Shown here: in pieces, positions 32,570 to 42,190 of the stretch | Layout: every line of letters begins with the position of its first letter | How positions within the stretch are numbered: the first letter of the stretch is position 1 | Source of the DNA: Actinoplanes sp. DH11 | GTDB taxonomy: Bacteria; Actinomycetota; Actinomycetes; Mycobacteriales; Micromonosporaceae | Length of the DNA stretch: 64,000 nt | Assembly: GCF_020873875.1 (NCBI RefSeq) | Contig: NZ_JAHWGU010000002.1 | Span: 409,697 to 473,696, forward strand | Reading direction: 5' to 3' | The notes under the pieces: model-generated | The model's input: the letters and a program-made list of their open reading frames with translations, nothing else | Database searches by the model: none | Told to the model about the DNA's origin: nothing | Translations under genes and position numbers: made by a program

Positions 32570-33598
32570 GTGGACAAGCCCGCGACCCGTCGCGTCACCA
32601 TCGTCGACGTCGCGCGCCACGCCCAGGTGTCCACCACCGCCGTGTCCAAGGTGCTGCGCAACGCGTACGGCGCGAGCCCGGCCATGCGCGCCAAAGTGCA
32701 GCTGGCCATCGCCGAGCTGGGGTACCGCCCGTCCGCCGCCGCCCGAGGCCTGCGCGGGCAGACCTACACGATCGGCGTGATGCTGCCGGAGCTGCGCAAC
32801 CTGTTCTTCGCCGACATCCTCGACGGCATCACCGCCCAGCTCGGCGACAGCGACTACCAGGTACTGCTGGCACCCGGCTGCAACGGCGAGAAAGCCGAAG
32901 CCCGGGTCATCGACGCGATGATCGACCGCAGCATGGACGGCCTCATCCTGATCGCCCCGGTGTCGGCCAAAAGCCGCCTGAACGAGGTCGCCCGCAGCGT
33001 GCCGACCGTGGTCGTCGGCCGGCACGGCACCTCCCCGGCCTACGACAGCGTCACCGACGACGACCTCGCCGGCGCCGCCCTGGTCGTGGACCACCTCGTC
33101 GAGCTGGGCCACCGCCGCATCGCGCACATCGAGCACCACGAAACCGACCGGGTCCGGCTCGCCGAGATGCCCAACGCGCAACGCGCCCACGGCTACCGCC
33201 AGGCGATGACCGCCCACGGCCTGGAAGCCGAGATCGACATCGCGTCGACCAGCTACACCCAGGCCGGCGGATACCTGGGCGCCCAGCAACTGCTCGCCCG
33301 CCCGGTGCGGCCCACCGCCATCTTCGCCGGCGCCGACGTCGTCGCGCTCGGCGCACTGGAGGCGATCGCCGAAGCAGGCCTGTCGGTGCCCGGCAACATC
33401 TCGGTCGCCGGCTACGACAACAGCGCCCTCGCCGCGTTCGGCCCGATATCCCTGACCAGCGTCGACCAGGACGGCCGGCAGATGGGCGCCAACGCCGCCC
33501 GCCTGCTGGTCGACCGCATCGGCCAGCGCGACCGCCGCACCGCCCAGGTCAAGCTGTCACCGACCCTGGTCGTGCGGCGCACCACGGCAGCCATATAG
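32570..33598 (+). CDS. LacI-family regulator of the rhamnoside operon
   Basis: The 342-residue protein has the LacI helix-turn-helix (TIVDVARHAQVSTTAVSKVLR) and hinge (LGYRPSAAARGL). A sugar-binding core follows (IGVMLPELRNLFFADILDGI; ELGHRRIAHIEHHETDRV; VPGNISVAGYDNSALA). The GTG start has GAGGAGGCCAG just before it. It is divergent from the permease/GH78 operon with two matching operators in between, so local repression lifted by a rhamnose-derived sugar is the natural model. Confidence 0.93.
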   Translation: MDKPATRRVTIVDVARHAQVSTTAVSKVLRNAYGASPAMRAKVQLAIAELGYRPSAAARGLRGQTYTIGVMLPELRNLFFADILDGITAQLGDSDYQVLLAPGCNGEKAEARVIDAMIDRSMDGLILIAPVSAKSRLNEVARSVPTVVVGRHGTSPAYDSVTDDDLAGAALVVDHLVELGHRRIAHIEHHETDRVRLAEMPNAQRAHGYRQAMTAHGLEAEIDIASTSYTQAGGYLGAQQLLARPVRPTAIFAGADVVALGALEAIAEAGLSVPGNISVAGYDNSALAAFGPISLTSVDQDGRQMGANAARLLVDRIGQRDRRTAQVKLSPTLVVRRTTAAI

Positions 33599-33811
33599 CC
33601 ATCGCCCCGTCGTTGTCGTGGTGGCTCGCCGACCTCGCCGATTAGTGGATCAGGCACTTGCACCCGACGCCGGCGCATGTGGCGGTGGGTTTCGTCCGGC
33701 CGTCGACGGCGATTCATCACGATGTATCTCAGTGCTTCTTCGGTCGCCGTACGTGCCTCACAGGCTGTGCGACAGAGGCGGACGTGGTCCCGCCGATGAA
33801 GGGAGATACTC

Positions 33812-35857
33812 GTGTGGGGAATGCGTCGAAGTGCGGTGGCACTTCTGACGGCCGGCGTGGCTGCCAGCACCTTGGCGGCACCGGCGGCAGCCGGCGCCGC
33901 TGCCCGGAAGGCCGAATTCGATCTGCAGGCACATCGCGGGGGCCTGGGCCTGCGGGTGGAGAGCACCCTCGCCTCGTTCGGCAACGCGCTGCGGCTGGGC
34001 GTGTCGACGCTGGAACTCGATGTCCAGATCACCGAGGACCGGCAGGCGGTGGTCACGCACGACCGACGGGTCAGTGGAACCAAGTGCACGGACACCGCGC
34101 CGGCGACCGCGGGTGATCCAGAGTTCCCCTATGTCGGCAAGTACGTCAACACGTTGACCCTGGCACAGGTCCGCACGCTGGACTGCGGGTCGAAGACGCT
34201 GGCCGACAAGCCCGGGCAACAAGCCGTGCCGGGCGCCCGCATGCCGCTGCTCAGCGAGGTTTTCGCCCTCGTCAAGCGGTACCGGGCGGACGGCGTGAAG
34301 CTGAACGTGGAGACCAAAGTGGAGGCCGGCGCGCCGGCCGAGACGGCGCCGCGCGATCAGTTCGTGCGGATCACCGCCGCCGAGATCCGCAAAGCCGGGT
34401 TGCTGCGGCAGGTCACCGTCCAGAGCTTCGACTGGGGCGCCCTGATGCGAATGCGCCAGGTCGAGCCGCGCCTGCCGCTGGTGGCGCTCACCAATTACGA
34501 CTTCCTGCAGACCGGCCAGCCCGGCGCTTCGCCGTGGCTGGGCGGGATCGACATCGACGACTTCGGCGGCGACCCGATCAAGGCCATCCGCAGCTTCGGC
34601 GCCACCACCTTCTCGCCGGTGCACGGCTTCCCGCAGAACGGCACGGTGACCGACCCGTCCTACCGGCCGTACGTGACCGCCGCGATGGTGCGGCACGCCC
34701 ACGCCAACGGCATCAAGGTGGTCCCGTGGACCGTCAACGACATCCCGACCATGGCGAAGCTGATCGACGACGGCGTGGACGGGATCATCACCGACTACCC
34801 CGACCGGCTGCGGACGCTGCTCGCCGAGCGCGGCCACCGGCTGCCGAAGGCGTACACCTCGCCGTTCGACGTGCAGGCGCACCGCGGCGGCCGGGCCACC
34901 CTGCCGGAGAACACTCTGCCGGCGTTCACCCAATCGCTGAAGAACCCGGCGATCTCCACCCTCGAACTCGACACCGGCGTCACCGCCGACGGTCACCTGG
35001 TGGTCCTGCACGACCGGACCGTCAACGGCTCACACTGCGCCGACACCGCGCCGGTGCGGGCGGGTGACCCGAAGTTCCCGTACGTCGGCAAGCTGGTGCA
35101 CGACCTGACCCTCGCCCAGCTCAAGACCCTCGACTGCGGGTCCAGGACGCTGCCGGAATTCCCGCAGCAGGTCGCCGTGCCCGGCGCGCGCATTCCCACA
35201 CTGGGCGAGGTGCTCACGCTGGTACGCGGCAGCGGGCGCGACGACGTACGCCTGAACATCGAAACCAAGATCAGCCCGGTGGTCGAAGACACCGCGCCGT
35301 ATCAGGTCTTCACCCGCACGCTGGTCCGCGAGATCCAGCGGGCTGGCTTCGCCGACCGGGTGACCGTGCAGTCGTTCGACTGGCGCACCATCCGCTACGC
35401 CCGCACCCTGGACCGGCGGATCGAGACGGTGGCGCTGATCTGGCAGTACGGTCCGGACGAGTGCAAAACCCTGGCCGACGAGTGCTCCCTGCAAGCCGTC
35501 CACGGCAACCCGACGGTGAAGAGCCCGTGGACCGGCGGTCTCAACTGGTGGCGCTACCGCGACGTCGGCGCCCTGGTACGCGCCGCCGGCGCCGACACCG
35601 TCTCGGCAAACTGGCAGGTGCACGACCCGCAGCAGCCGGTCGCCGCCTCCGACGACTGGTACCTGCGGCAGAACCCGGCCTACTTCCACGGACCGCGGGT
35701 GTCGACACTGCAGACCAGGCACCAGCTCAAGGTGGTGCCGTACACGGTGAACGACGCAGCGATCATGCAACGCGTGATCGACCTCGGCGTCGACGGCATC
35801 ATCAGCGACGATCCCGACCTGCTCATCCGAGTGCTGATCCGCAACGGACTACGCTGA
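33812..35857 (+). CDS. Secreted glycerophosphodiester phosphodiesterase with two tandem domains
   Basis: The 681-residue precursor has a signal peptide (about residues 1-31) and two consecutive GDPD barrels. The first opens with DLQAHRGG and ends in DGVDGIITDYPDRL; the second opens with DVQAHRGGRATLPENTLPAF and ends in LGVDGIISDDPDLL. Each has the HRGG catalytic His-Arg and a VxxHDR motif (VVTHDRRV; VVLHDRTV). The first domain has GLGLRVEST in place of the usual PENT. It should release glycerol phosphate from deacylated lipids or teichoic acids outside the cell. The GTG start is supported by the signal peptide. A hairpin terminator follows. Confidence 0.92.
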   Translation: MWGMRRSAVALLTAGVAASTLAAPAAAGAAARKAEFDLQAHRGGLGLRVESTLASFGNALRLGVSTLELDVQITEDRQAVVTHDRRVSGTKCTDTAPATAGDPEFPYVGKYVNTLTLAQVRTLDCGSKTLADKPGQQAVPGARMPLLSEVFALVKRYRADGVKLNVETKVEAGAPAETAPRDQFVRITAAEIRKAGLLRQVTVQSFDWGALMRMRQVEPRLPLVALTNYDFLQTGQPGASPWLGGIDIDDFGGDPIKAIRSFGATTFSPVHGFPQNGTVTDPSYRPYVTAAMVRHAHANGIKVVPWTVNDIPTMAKLIDDGVDGIITDYPDRLRTLLAERGHRLPKAYTSPFDVQAHRGGRATLPENTLPAFTQSLKNPAISTLELDTGVTADGHLVVLHDRTVNGSHCADTAPVRAGDPKFPYVGKLVHDLTLAQLKTLDCGSRTLPEFPQQVAVPGARIPTLGEVLTLVRGSGRDDVRLNIETKISPVVEDTAPYQVFTRTLVREIQRAGFADRVTVQSFDWRTIRYARTLDRRIETVALIWQYGPDECKTLADECSLQAVHGNPTVKSPWTGGLNWWRYRDVGALVRAAGADTVSANWQVHDPQQPVAASDDWYLRQNPAYFHGPRVSTLQTRHQLKVVPYTVNDAAIMQRVIDLGVDGIISDDPDLLIRVLIRNGLR

Positions 35858-35867
35858 GCCCAGCAGT

Positions 35868-35894
35868 CGCCCGGCACGCGACATGTGCCGGGCG
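35868..35894. terminator. Terminator hairpin after the phosphodiesterase gene
   Basis: CGCCCGGCAC and GTGCCGGGCG form a perfect 10-bp stem with a 7-nt loop, 11 bp after the stop codon. Confidence 0.8.
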
Positions 35895-36227
35895 GCGCAA
35901 GGCCGAAGTCGTCGGAGCGACCTCGGCCTTGTGTATAACGTGTGTCCGAGGCCCAACACGCGCGATATGCACACGGAGCTTGCGTCGAACGAGCTGACCT
36001 CCAGACGCGGCTGCCCGTGCTGAGCCGAACGCCAAGCGGACGGCGCAGGACGTCATCAGGGCGTCGCTGATCGGGTTGCCGGGTACGAGGTCGACCGGCG
36101 TGCCGAAGGGGCAGTCGCGGTCGCCGTCCCAGCGCACGAGCTGCTCGACGCAGGCTTTGGCGAGCACATCGGCGCGTCTGAGGCTCCGCAGCCATCCTGC
36201 TCGGCGTACCGTCTCCGCCAGCTCGTG

Positions 36228-36985
36228 CGTCGTGATCAACTACCGCACCGGAATGCGGGCCAGCGAGACTCTCGCCTTGCGACGCGGTTGCCGTGCGCAC
36301 CCGCCGGACGGTCTGGCCGTCCTGCACGGCCAGGCATCCAAGACGTCGCGCCACCACGCGGGTCACACACCAGCACCGGTGCGGGACACGCCTTGGGTAG
36401 CGATCGGGCCCGTCGTCACGGCGATACGGGTGTTGGAACGCATGACCGACGGCAGTGACCTGCTGTTCGACGTCCGCGCCCACTCCCTTCATGGCCACTC
36501 CCGGCAGGGCGCTCTCACCATCGCCACCATGCGTGACCGGCTCGATGCCTTCCATGCCTGGATCAACACGCTGGCCGCCCAGCTCGACCTGCCGGGTGAA
36601 GCCGTGCCCCCGGATCCGCTCGGACCGATTACCGTCCGCCGGTTCCGGCGCACCCTCGCCTGGCACATCGACCGCCGACCAGGTGAACTGGTCGCCTTGG
36701 CGGTCCAGTACGGACATCTGCGCACCGCTGTCAGCGCCGGACGCCTCCCGCAGCCGCGACGGCATCCACGACCTGCTCGACATCGAAACCGCACGCGCCA
36801 CCGCCGACACCCTCGCTCGACTACATGACGACCTCAACGCGGGCAGCGGCATCTCCGGGCCGGCTGCCGCACGCGCGGTCCGCGCCGCCGCGCACGCACC
36901 GGCCTTTGTCGGCGCCATCCACGCCGCTCGCCAGGTCAAACAGCTGCTGACCAACCGGGCACTCACCGTCTCCGTATCAGGAAGG
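36228..36985 (+). pseudogene. Tyrosine recombinase (integrase) remnant
   Basis: The catalytic half of an actinobacterial site-specific integrase is visible in two frames. The first runs from YRTGMRASETLALRRGC through TPWVAIGPVVTAIRVLERM to RFRRTLAWHIDRRPGELVAL and QYGHLRT. The second, after a shift near 36735, has SRSRDGIHDLLDIETA and SGPAAARAV. The N-terminal domain and the catalytic Tyr region are missing. It is a dead trace of an integrated element. The 370 bp before it (35858-36227) contain the terminator but no gene I can support. Confidence 0.82.
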
Positions 36986-37079
36986 TCGTCAACTCCGCCA
37001 GCCTCGCTCATCCGAGGCGAAGATAATCTTGCCTTGACCGGTGGGTTGCATCATGCCCCTGGAGTAGGGGGAGGAAGGT

Positions 37080-37925
37080 ATGGATCGGCAGCAACTGGCG
37101 GGATTCGTGCGGGCGCGCCGCGAGGCGCTGCGGCCGGAAGATGTCGGGCTCCCGCGGGGGCCGCGGCGCCGCGCCGGCGGATTACGGCGCGAAGAGGTGG
37201 CGGCGTTGGCGGGCATGTCGGTTGATTACTACAGCAGGATCGAGCAGCCGCGCGGACCGATGCCGTCCGAGCAGATGCTCTCCGCGCTCGCGCGTGCACT
37301 ACGCCTGAGCCGGTTCGAGCGAGACCACCTTTTCCAGCTCGGCGGCTTCGCTACGCCGCCGCGGGACCAGGACAGCGGCGTCAGCCCCACCCTGTGGCGC
37401 GTTTTCGAAGGACTTTCGGATGATGTGCCCGCGCTGGTCATGACCAACCTCGGCGAAGTGCTTGTTCAAAACCCACTGGCGATGGCGCTGATCGGCGACT
37501 ACACACGGTTCACCGGTCTATCCCGATACCTTGTCTACCGCTGGTTCACTGACCCGTCCGCCCGCGAGCTATTCCCGGTCGAGGACCATCCCAAGCGCGG
37601 TCGGGTCTTCACCGCGGACCTGCGTGTGGAGTATGCCGCCAATCCGGTCGGCACGGCCGGCGAGATTGTCGCGGCATTGCTGAAAGCGAGTTCCGAGTTC
37701 GCCGCGATTTGGCGATTGCACGAGGTGGATGTGACTCACTACCTCGAACTCAAGCGTTACCGGCATGCCACGTTGGGCGAGCTAGAAATGTATGCTCAGC
37801 CTTTACTGGATGTTGATCATTCGCAGTACATGATGGTCTACGCTGCCGTCCCCGGTTCCCCGACCGACGAGAAGCTCAAGCAGTTAGCCGCCACAGTCGA
37901 CAGGCTGCAGAGGTCGAAAGGTTGA
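37080..37925 (+). CDS. XRE-family regulator with MmyB-like ligand domain
   Basis: The 281-residue protein has an N-terminal helix-turn-helix with the GGLRREEVAALAGMSVDYYSRIEQ signature (residues about 32-56) and an MmyB-like C-terminal domain (DDVPALVMTNLGEVLVQNPLAMAL; ARELFPVEDHPKRGR). MmyB-type domains bind fatty-acid-like ligands. Such regulators usually sit beside one or two oxidoreductase genes they repress; here the MDR and OYE genes at 39028-41045 follow after a damaged stretch. A GAGGAAGGT ribosome site precedes the ATG. Confidence 0.9.
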   Translation: MDRQQLAGFVRARREALRPEDVGLPRGPRRRAGGLRREEVAALAGMSVDYYSRIEQPRGPMPSEQMLSALARALRLSRFERDHLFQLGGFATPPRDQDSGVSPTLWRVFEGLSDDVPALVMTNLGEVLVQNPLAMALIGDYTRFTGLSRYLVYRWFTDPSARELFPVEDHPKRGRVFTADLRVEYAANPVGTAGEIVAALLKASSEFAAIWRLHEVDVTHYLELKRYRHATLGELEMYAQPLLDVDHSQYMMVYAAVPGSPTDEKLKQLAATVDRLQRSKG

Positions 37926-37937
37926 GGTCCGGCCGTT

Positions 37938-38330
37938 AGGCGGTCGGGGTCGAGTGTCGTGCCGGTGCAGGCGAAGAAGCCAGCGAGCAGGTTGATGCGT
38001 TCCCGGCAGGCGCGTAGTCGGCGTTGACGAGGCCGGCAAGGTGGTCGACGCCACGGGCGGCGATGTTGGTCAGACGGCGTTTCATTCAGCGTCGAACGCT
38101 CTTTACCGGGTTGAGGTTCGGGGTATAGGCAGGTAGCCGGATCAGGGTCAGCCAATTCCGGTTCGCGATCGGTTCTCGCATCCGCACGCTGACTGGTTTT
38201 CAGGTTGTCCCAGATCAACTGGATCGGTGCCTGTAAGCGCTGGCGGCCTGGTCGAGCAAGGCGATGTAGTCGTTTCGCGGAGGCTGCCGCGCTCACCTTT
38301 GCGGTTGCTACACGCTGATGAGACTGCCCT
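37938..38330 (-). pseudogene. IS630-type transposase remnant
   Basis: Read leftwards, broken frames give IQLIWDNLKTSQ (the usual DN region), then RLPAYTPNLNPVKSV, corresponding to the LPAYAPDLNPVEGIW end of IS630 transposases. MKRRLTNIAARGVDHLAGLV and an ARWLLRLHRH-like tail follow. Several frameshifts separate the pieces. The N-terminal part is absent and I see no clear terminal repeats. It has disrupted the interval between two MmyB-type regulator copies. Confidence 0.75.
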
Positions 38331-38540
38331 GGGTCTATCGCGGGCCGCGCAAGCCAGCCGGCGTCTCTCAAACCTGGGTAGGTCTGGCGGAAAGCCCATG
38401 GCCGAGAAAAGCAACACCTCCGTAAGGGACCATATTCGCCAGGCAGATGCGCTCATCGCCTTGATCTGGAGCGGTACCGGCATCCGGGAGCGGGGAGTCG
38501 GAGTCGTACAGCCGGCGACTGGCCGATTCGGGCGAGTGTC

Positions 38541-39015
38541 AGAGCTGCTGGTCTTCAAGGCCGAGCCGGGCTCGCCGAGCGAGGCCGAGCTGGAACGGCT
38601 GATCCATGTTCTGCCAGACCATGGACAACGAGAACATTCATCCGCCTCCGGATTCCCGCCATGCTCAAGCGGTCGAACGGGGGAGGTGGTGAGCGATATG
38701 GATCGGGTCAGTCCGGCTCTGCGGCTCATCGTCGATCACCTGCCGGACTGCCCGGCACTGGTGTTCTCCCTGTTCGGTGAGGTGCTGCTGCGGACCCCTC
38801 CGGCGGTCGTCCTGTTCGGTGATGTCGGGATGGAGATTCTCGATCAGCGATTCCGGGCCGGGGTGTTATGCGGTGGGGTCCTGTTGGATCCGGTGGAGCG
38901 TCAGATCCTGCTGATCTTCACCTGCGATGTATCTCCCGTCGCCCCAAGGGCGCTTCGCGAATTAGCAGCTTGCGACGGTTGGAAGTGCTTCGGAACGAAG
39001 CATCTAGGTCTTTGA
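38541..39015 (+). pseudogene. Fragments of MmyB-type regulators
   Basis: Two pieces in one open frame resemble parts of the MmyB ligand domain. SELLVFKAEPGSPSEAELERL (38541-38603, given in part) matches its C-terminal strand. DMDRVSPALRLIVDHLPDCPALVFSLFGEVLLRTPPAVVLFGD (split; 38697-38820) matches its first part and runs straight into VERQILLIFTCDV, another copy of the C-terminus. Around 150 middle residues and the DNA-binding domain are missing. These look like deletion products of relatives of the intact regulator at 37080. Confidence 0.65.
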
Positions 39016-39027
39016 AGGAGTCCAGTT

Positions 39028-39966
39028 ATGAAGGCAATGCGTTTCCACGAGTACGGCGCACCTGAGGTCCTGCGCTATGAGGAGGCCGACCAGCCCGTAC
39101 CCGGCGTCGGTGAGGTCCGGATTCGGGTGGCGGCGACGTCGTTCAACCCGGTCGAGGGCAACATCCGGGCCGGTTTCATGCGAGGGCCGATCCCGGTGGC
39201 TCTACCGCACACGCCCGGCGTCGACATCGCGGGCACGGTCGATGCGCTCGGCGCGGACGTGACCGGCTTCGCGATCGGCGACCCGGTGATCGGCGCCTTG
39301 CCGCTGACCAGCCCTGGCGCGGCCGCCGAGTACGTCATCGCCCCGGCGCCGATCCTGACGGCGGCACCCACCAGCGTCCCCCTGGAGGACGTGGCCGGGC
39401 TGCCGCTGGTCGGACTCACCGCTTGGCAGGCCCTCTTCGACCACGCGAAGCTGACCGCCGGGCAGCGGGTGCTGATCAATGGCGCGGGCGGCGTCGTCGG
39501 CGGCTACGCGGTCCAGCTGGCCAAGAACGCCGGGGCGTACGTGATCGCCACCGCCGGAGCGCGTAGCGGCGAGCAGGCCAAGGCAGCCGGCGCCGACGAG
39601 GTGTACGGCCCCGGCCTGCCCGAGCTGGCCGAACCGGTCGACGTCGTCCTCAACTTCGCGCCGGTCGCCCCGGAACAGCTGGCCGACACCGCGGGCCTGG
39701 TCCGTGACGGCGGCGTGGTGGTGAACACGACGGTGTGGATGCCGGCGCCGTCCGATGAGGCCCGCGGCGTACGCGGAATCAATCTCTTCTTCCGGCCCGA
39801 CGGCCCGCAGCTCGCCCAACTGGTGGCGCTGCTCGACTCCGGCAAGCTGCGCCTGGCCGCCACCCGGCGGGTGCCGCTGGCCGACCTGGCGCATATCCAC
39901 ACCGAGGTCGCCACCGCCCCGATCAACGGCAAGGTCGTCGTCCTCGCCCCTACCGCCGCTGTCTGA
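39028..39966 (+). CDS. NADP-dependent quinone-oxidoreductase-like dehydrogenase (MDR)
   Basis: The 312-residue protein has the medium-chain dehydrogenase fold of the quinone reductase group. It begins MKAMRFHEYGAPEVLRYEE, has HTPGVDIAGTVDALG, and a Rossmann motif GAGGVVGGYAVQLAK. Zinc ligands are absent, as expected for quinone oxidoreductases. It would use NADPH to reduce quinones or enones. A strong GAAGGAG site precedes the ATG. It is followed 15 bp later by an OYE gene, and the two probably act on related electrophiles. Confidence 0.9.
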   Translation: MKAMRFHEYGAPEVLRYEEADQPVPGVGEVRIRVAATSFNPVEGNIRAGFMRGPIPVALPHTPGVDIAGTVDALGADVTGFAIGDPVIGALPLTSPGAAAEYVIAPAPILTAAPTSVPLEDVAGLPLVGLTAWQALFDHAKLTAGQRVLINGAGGVVGGYAVQLAKNAGAYVIATAGARSGEQAKAAGADEVYGPGLPELAEPVDVVLNFAPVAPEQLADTAGLVRDGGVVVNTTVWMPAPSDEARGVRGINLFFRPDGPQLAQLVALLDSGKLRLAATRRVPLADLAHIHTEVATAPINGKVVVLAPTAAV

Positions 39967-39980
39967 GAAAGCAAACTCCG

Positions 39981-41045
39981 ATGACTCTCTGGACCCCCAC
40001 CACCGTCGGCGCGATCGAACTGCCGCACCGGCTCGCGATGGCACCGATGACCCGCGACCGCTCCCGGGCCGACGGGGTGCCCACCGACCTCAACCGCGAG
40101 TACTACACCCAGCGGGCGTCGATGGCCCTGATCATCACCGAGGGCACCCAGCCCTCCGCCGACGGGCAGGGCTACCTGCTCACCCCCGGCATCTACACCG
40201 CGGATCACATCGACGGCTGGCGCACGGTCACCGACGCCGTACATGCCGCCGGTGGCCGGATCGTCGTGCAGTTGATGCACACCGGCCGGATCGCCCACCC
40301 GGACAACACCCCGCACCACCGGCAGCCGATCGCTCCGTCGGCCGTGCGCCCCGCCGGTGTCATGTTCACCGCCATCGGCCCGCAGGAGATGGCTGTTCCG
40401 AGAGCCTTGGAGATCAGCGAGATCGCCGGGGTGGTCGACGAGTTCCGGCACGCCGCGGCATCGGCGATCGCCGCCGGATTCGACGGCGTCGAGATCCACG
40501 CCGCCAACGGCTACCTGATCCACCAGTTCCTGTCCAGCAACGCCAACCAGCGCACCGACGGTTACGGCGGCAGCGTCGCCAACCGGATCCGCTTCGCCGT
40601 CGAGGTCGCGTCGGCAGTGGCCAGTGAGATCGGCGCCGCGCGTACCGGGATCCGCCTCTCACCCGCCAACCCCTACAACGACATCAGCGAGTACGACACC
40701 GCGGAGCTGTACCCGGCTCTGATCGGCGCACTGGCCCCGCTGAAGCTCGCCTACCTGCACCTGATCCACGCCGGTCCCGACGACCTGCTACGCCGGTTGC
40801 GTGCCGCATGGCCGACCACCCTGCTCCTCAACCGCGCCGGCACCCCGATCGACCATCGGGCCGCCGACCTCGACGCTGGGCTCGCCGACGTCATCACCGT
40901 CGGCTCGGCGGCCCTGGCCAACCCGGATCTCCCGGCCAGGCTGCGGGCCGGCGCACCGATGAACGACCCGGATCCGGCCACCTTCTACGGCGGCGACCAC
41001 CGCGGATACACCGACTATCCCGCGCTGGCCACCGCGGAGCGCTGA
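39981..41045 (+). CDS. Old-yellow-enzyme family flavin oxidoreductase
   Basis: The 354-residue TIM-barrel flavoprotein carries family landmarks: HRLAMAPMTRDRS near the start, VVQLMHTGRI and GFDGVEIHAANGYLIHQFLSSNAN (split). RTDGYGGSVANRIRF and IRLSPANPYNDI follow. The His-Ala-Ala-Asn segment supplies the substrate-binding residues. It is an NADPH:alkene reductase (NemA/YqjM-like) acting on activated double bonds in the cytoplasm. It is immediately downstream of the MDR gene, an arrangement often controlled by XRE/MmyB or TetR regulators. Confidence 0.92.
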   Translation: MTLWTPTTVGAIELPHRLAMAPMTRDRSRADGVPTDLNREYYTQRASMALIITEGTQPSADGQGYLLTPGIYTADHIDGWRTVTDAVHAAGGRIVVQLMHTGRIAHPDNTPHHRQPIAPSAVRPAGVMFTAIGPQEMAVPRALEISEIAGVVDEFRHAAASAIAAGFDGVEIHAANGYLIHQFLSSNANQRTDGYGGSVANRIRFAVEVASAVASEIGAARTGIRLSPANPYNDISEYDTAELYPALIGALAPLKLAYLHLIHAGPDDLLRRLRAAWPTTLLLNRAGTPIDHRAADLDAGLADVITVGSAALANPDLPARLRAGAPMNDPDPATFYGGDHRGYTDYPALATAER

Positions 41046-41178
41046 CCATGGTGTCGGCGTCGAGCCCGGCCGGCTCGGCGGCGAGCCGGCACGTGCGAAG
41101 CGCGACCTCCCACAGGCAACGGCGAACTTCTCGTTCCACCCTCTGATACGCACTCGTCAGCACGAAGGAGCAGCTCTG

Positions 41179-41679
41179 ATGATTCCCGACGACGACCCGT
41201 CCCGATCGCTCGCCGTGGCTGACCCGGACGACCCCAGCACGACTTACGTCTCGTTGGTGGGCAACACGTATGCCATGTTGATCACCGGCGATCAGACGAA
41301 CGGTCAGTACTGCCTGATCGACATGCGCGTGCCTGACGGTGGCGGTCCGCCGCCGCACCGCCACGACTTCGAGGAGATGTTCACCATCCTCGAAGGAGAG
41401 ATCGAGTTCACTTTCCGCGGCGAGAAGCACGTCGTACGGGCCGGTTCAACGATCAACATCCCGGCCAACGCGCCGCACAACTTCCGCAACGTCTCCGGCG
41501 CCCCCGCCCGCATGCTCTGCATGTGCACTCCCGCCGGCCAGGACGAGTACTTCATGCGAATCGGCGATGTCGTCGCCGGCAAGGATGCGCCGCCGCCTCG
41601 GCTCTCCGACGACGAGCTTGCGGAGCGACGTCGCCGCGCAGGTGAGTTGGCCTCGGTCTTTCGCAGCGAATTCCTGTAA
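41179..41679 (+). CDS. Cupin-domain protein
   Basis: The 166-residue protein contains one cupin barrel with both motifs: PPPHRHDFEEMFTILEGE (two His, one Glu) and the second-motif His in NIPANAPHNFRN. These residues typically bind Fe, Mn or Zn. A C-terminal helix rich in Arg/Glu follows (LSDDELAERRRRAGELAS). The family includes oxygenases, isomerases and sensors, so the reaction cannot be stated. AAGGAG precedes the ATG. It sits between the redox genes and a broken aldo/keto reductase. Confidence 0.85.
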   Translation: MIPDDDPSRSLAVADPDDPSTTYVSLVGNTYAMLITGDQTNGQYCLIDMRVPDGGGPPPHRHDFEEMFTILEGEIEFTFRGEKHVVRAGSTINIPANAPHNFRNVSGAPARMLCMCTPAGQDEYFMRIGDVVAGKDAPPPRLSDDELAERRRRAGELASVFRSEFL

Positions 41680-41798
41680 TCGGGCAGGACCACGGTCGGC
41701 GGCAGCTCCGCAGTCGCCGACCGTGGTGGAAACAGCAACGCCAGTGGCCGCCTGTCGTGAGTCCTGCGGCCAAGCCAACCCTTGCCGAGGAGAAACCC

Positions 41799-42190
41799 AT
41801 GCAGTACCGGACGTTGGGTCACACCGGTGTCCAGGTCAGCTCGCTGGCGCTCGGCGCGATGAACTTCGGCCGGATCGGCCGCACCACCCAGGAACAGGTG
41901 ACCGCCATCGTCGACGCCGCTCTCGCCTCCGGGATCAACCTCATCGACACCGCCGACGTCTACAGCGGCGGCGGGTCCGAGGAGATGGTCGGCAAGGCCA
42001 TCAAGGGCCGCCGCGACGACATCGTGCTGGCCACGAAGGCGCGTCTGCCGATGGCCGACGATCCCCACTCCCGGGGCAGCTCGCGTCGTTGGCTGGTCAC
42101 CGAGCTGGACAACAGCCTGCGACGGCTCGGTGTCGACCACGTCGACCTCTACCAGGTCCATCGCTGGGACCCGACCACCAGCGACGAGCG
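41799..42190 (+). pseudogene. Aldo/keto reductase, truncated after about 130 residues
   Basis: The ATG at 41799 with a GAGGAGAAACCC site starts a normal aldo/keto reductase N-terminus. It includes MQYRTLGHTGVQVSSLALG, the active-site Asp and Tyr in LIDTADVYSGG, Lys in VLATKARLPM and VDHVDLYQVHRWDPTTSDE. At about 42190 the similarity stops and the frame continues into a histidine-kinase fragment. More than half the barrel and the NADPH-binding end are missing, so it cannot be a working reductase. Confidence 0.85.

Noticed and set aside
35823..36239. Leftward 138-codon frame with a fairly protein-like section (VEQLVRWDGDRDCPFGTPVD)
   Set aside because: It overlaps the end of the phosphodiesterase gene, its hairpin and the integrase remnant, and matches no family I know. 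It may be a fragment but cannot be supported.
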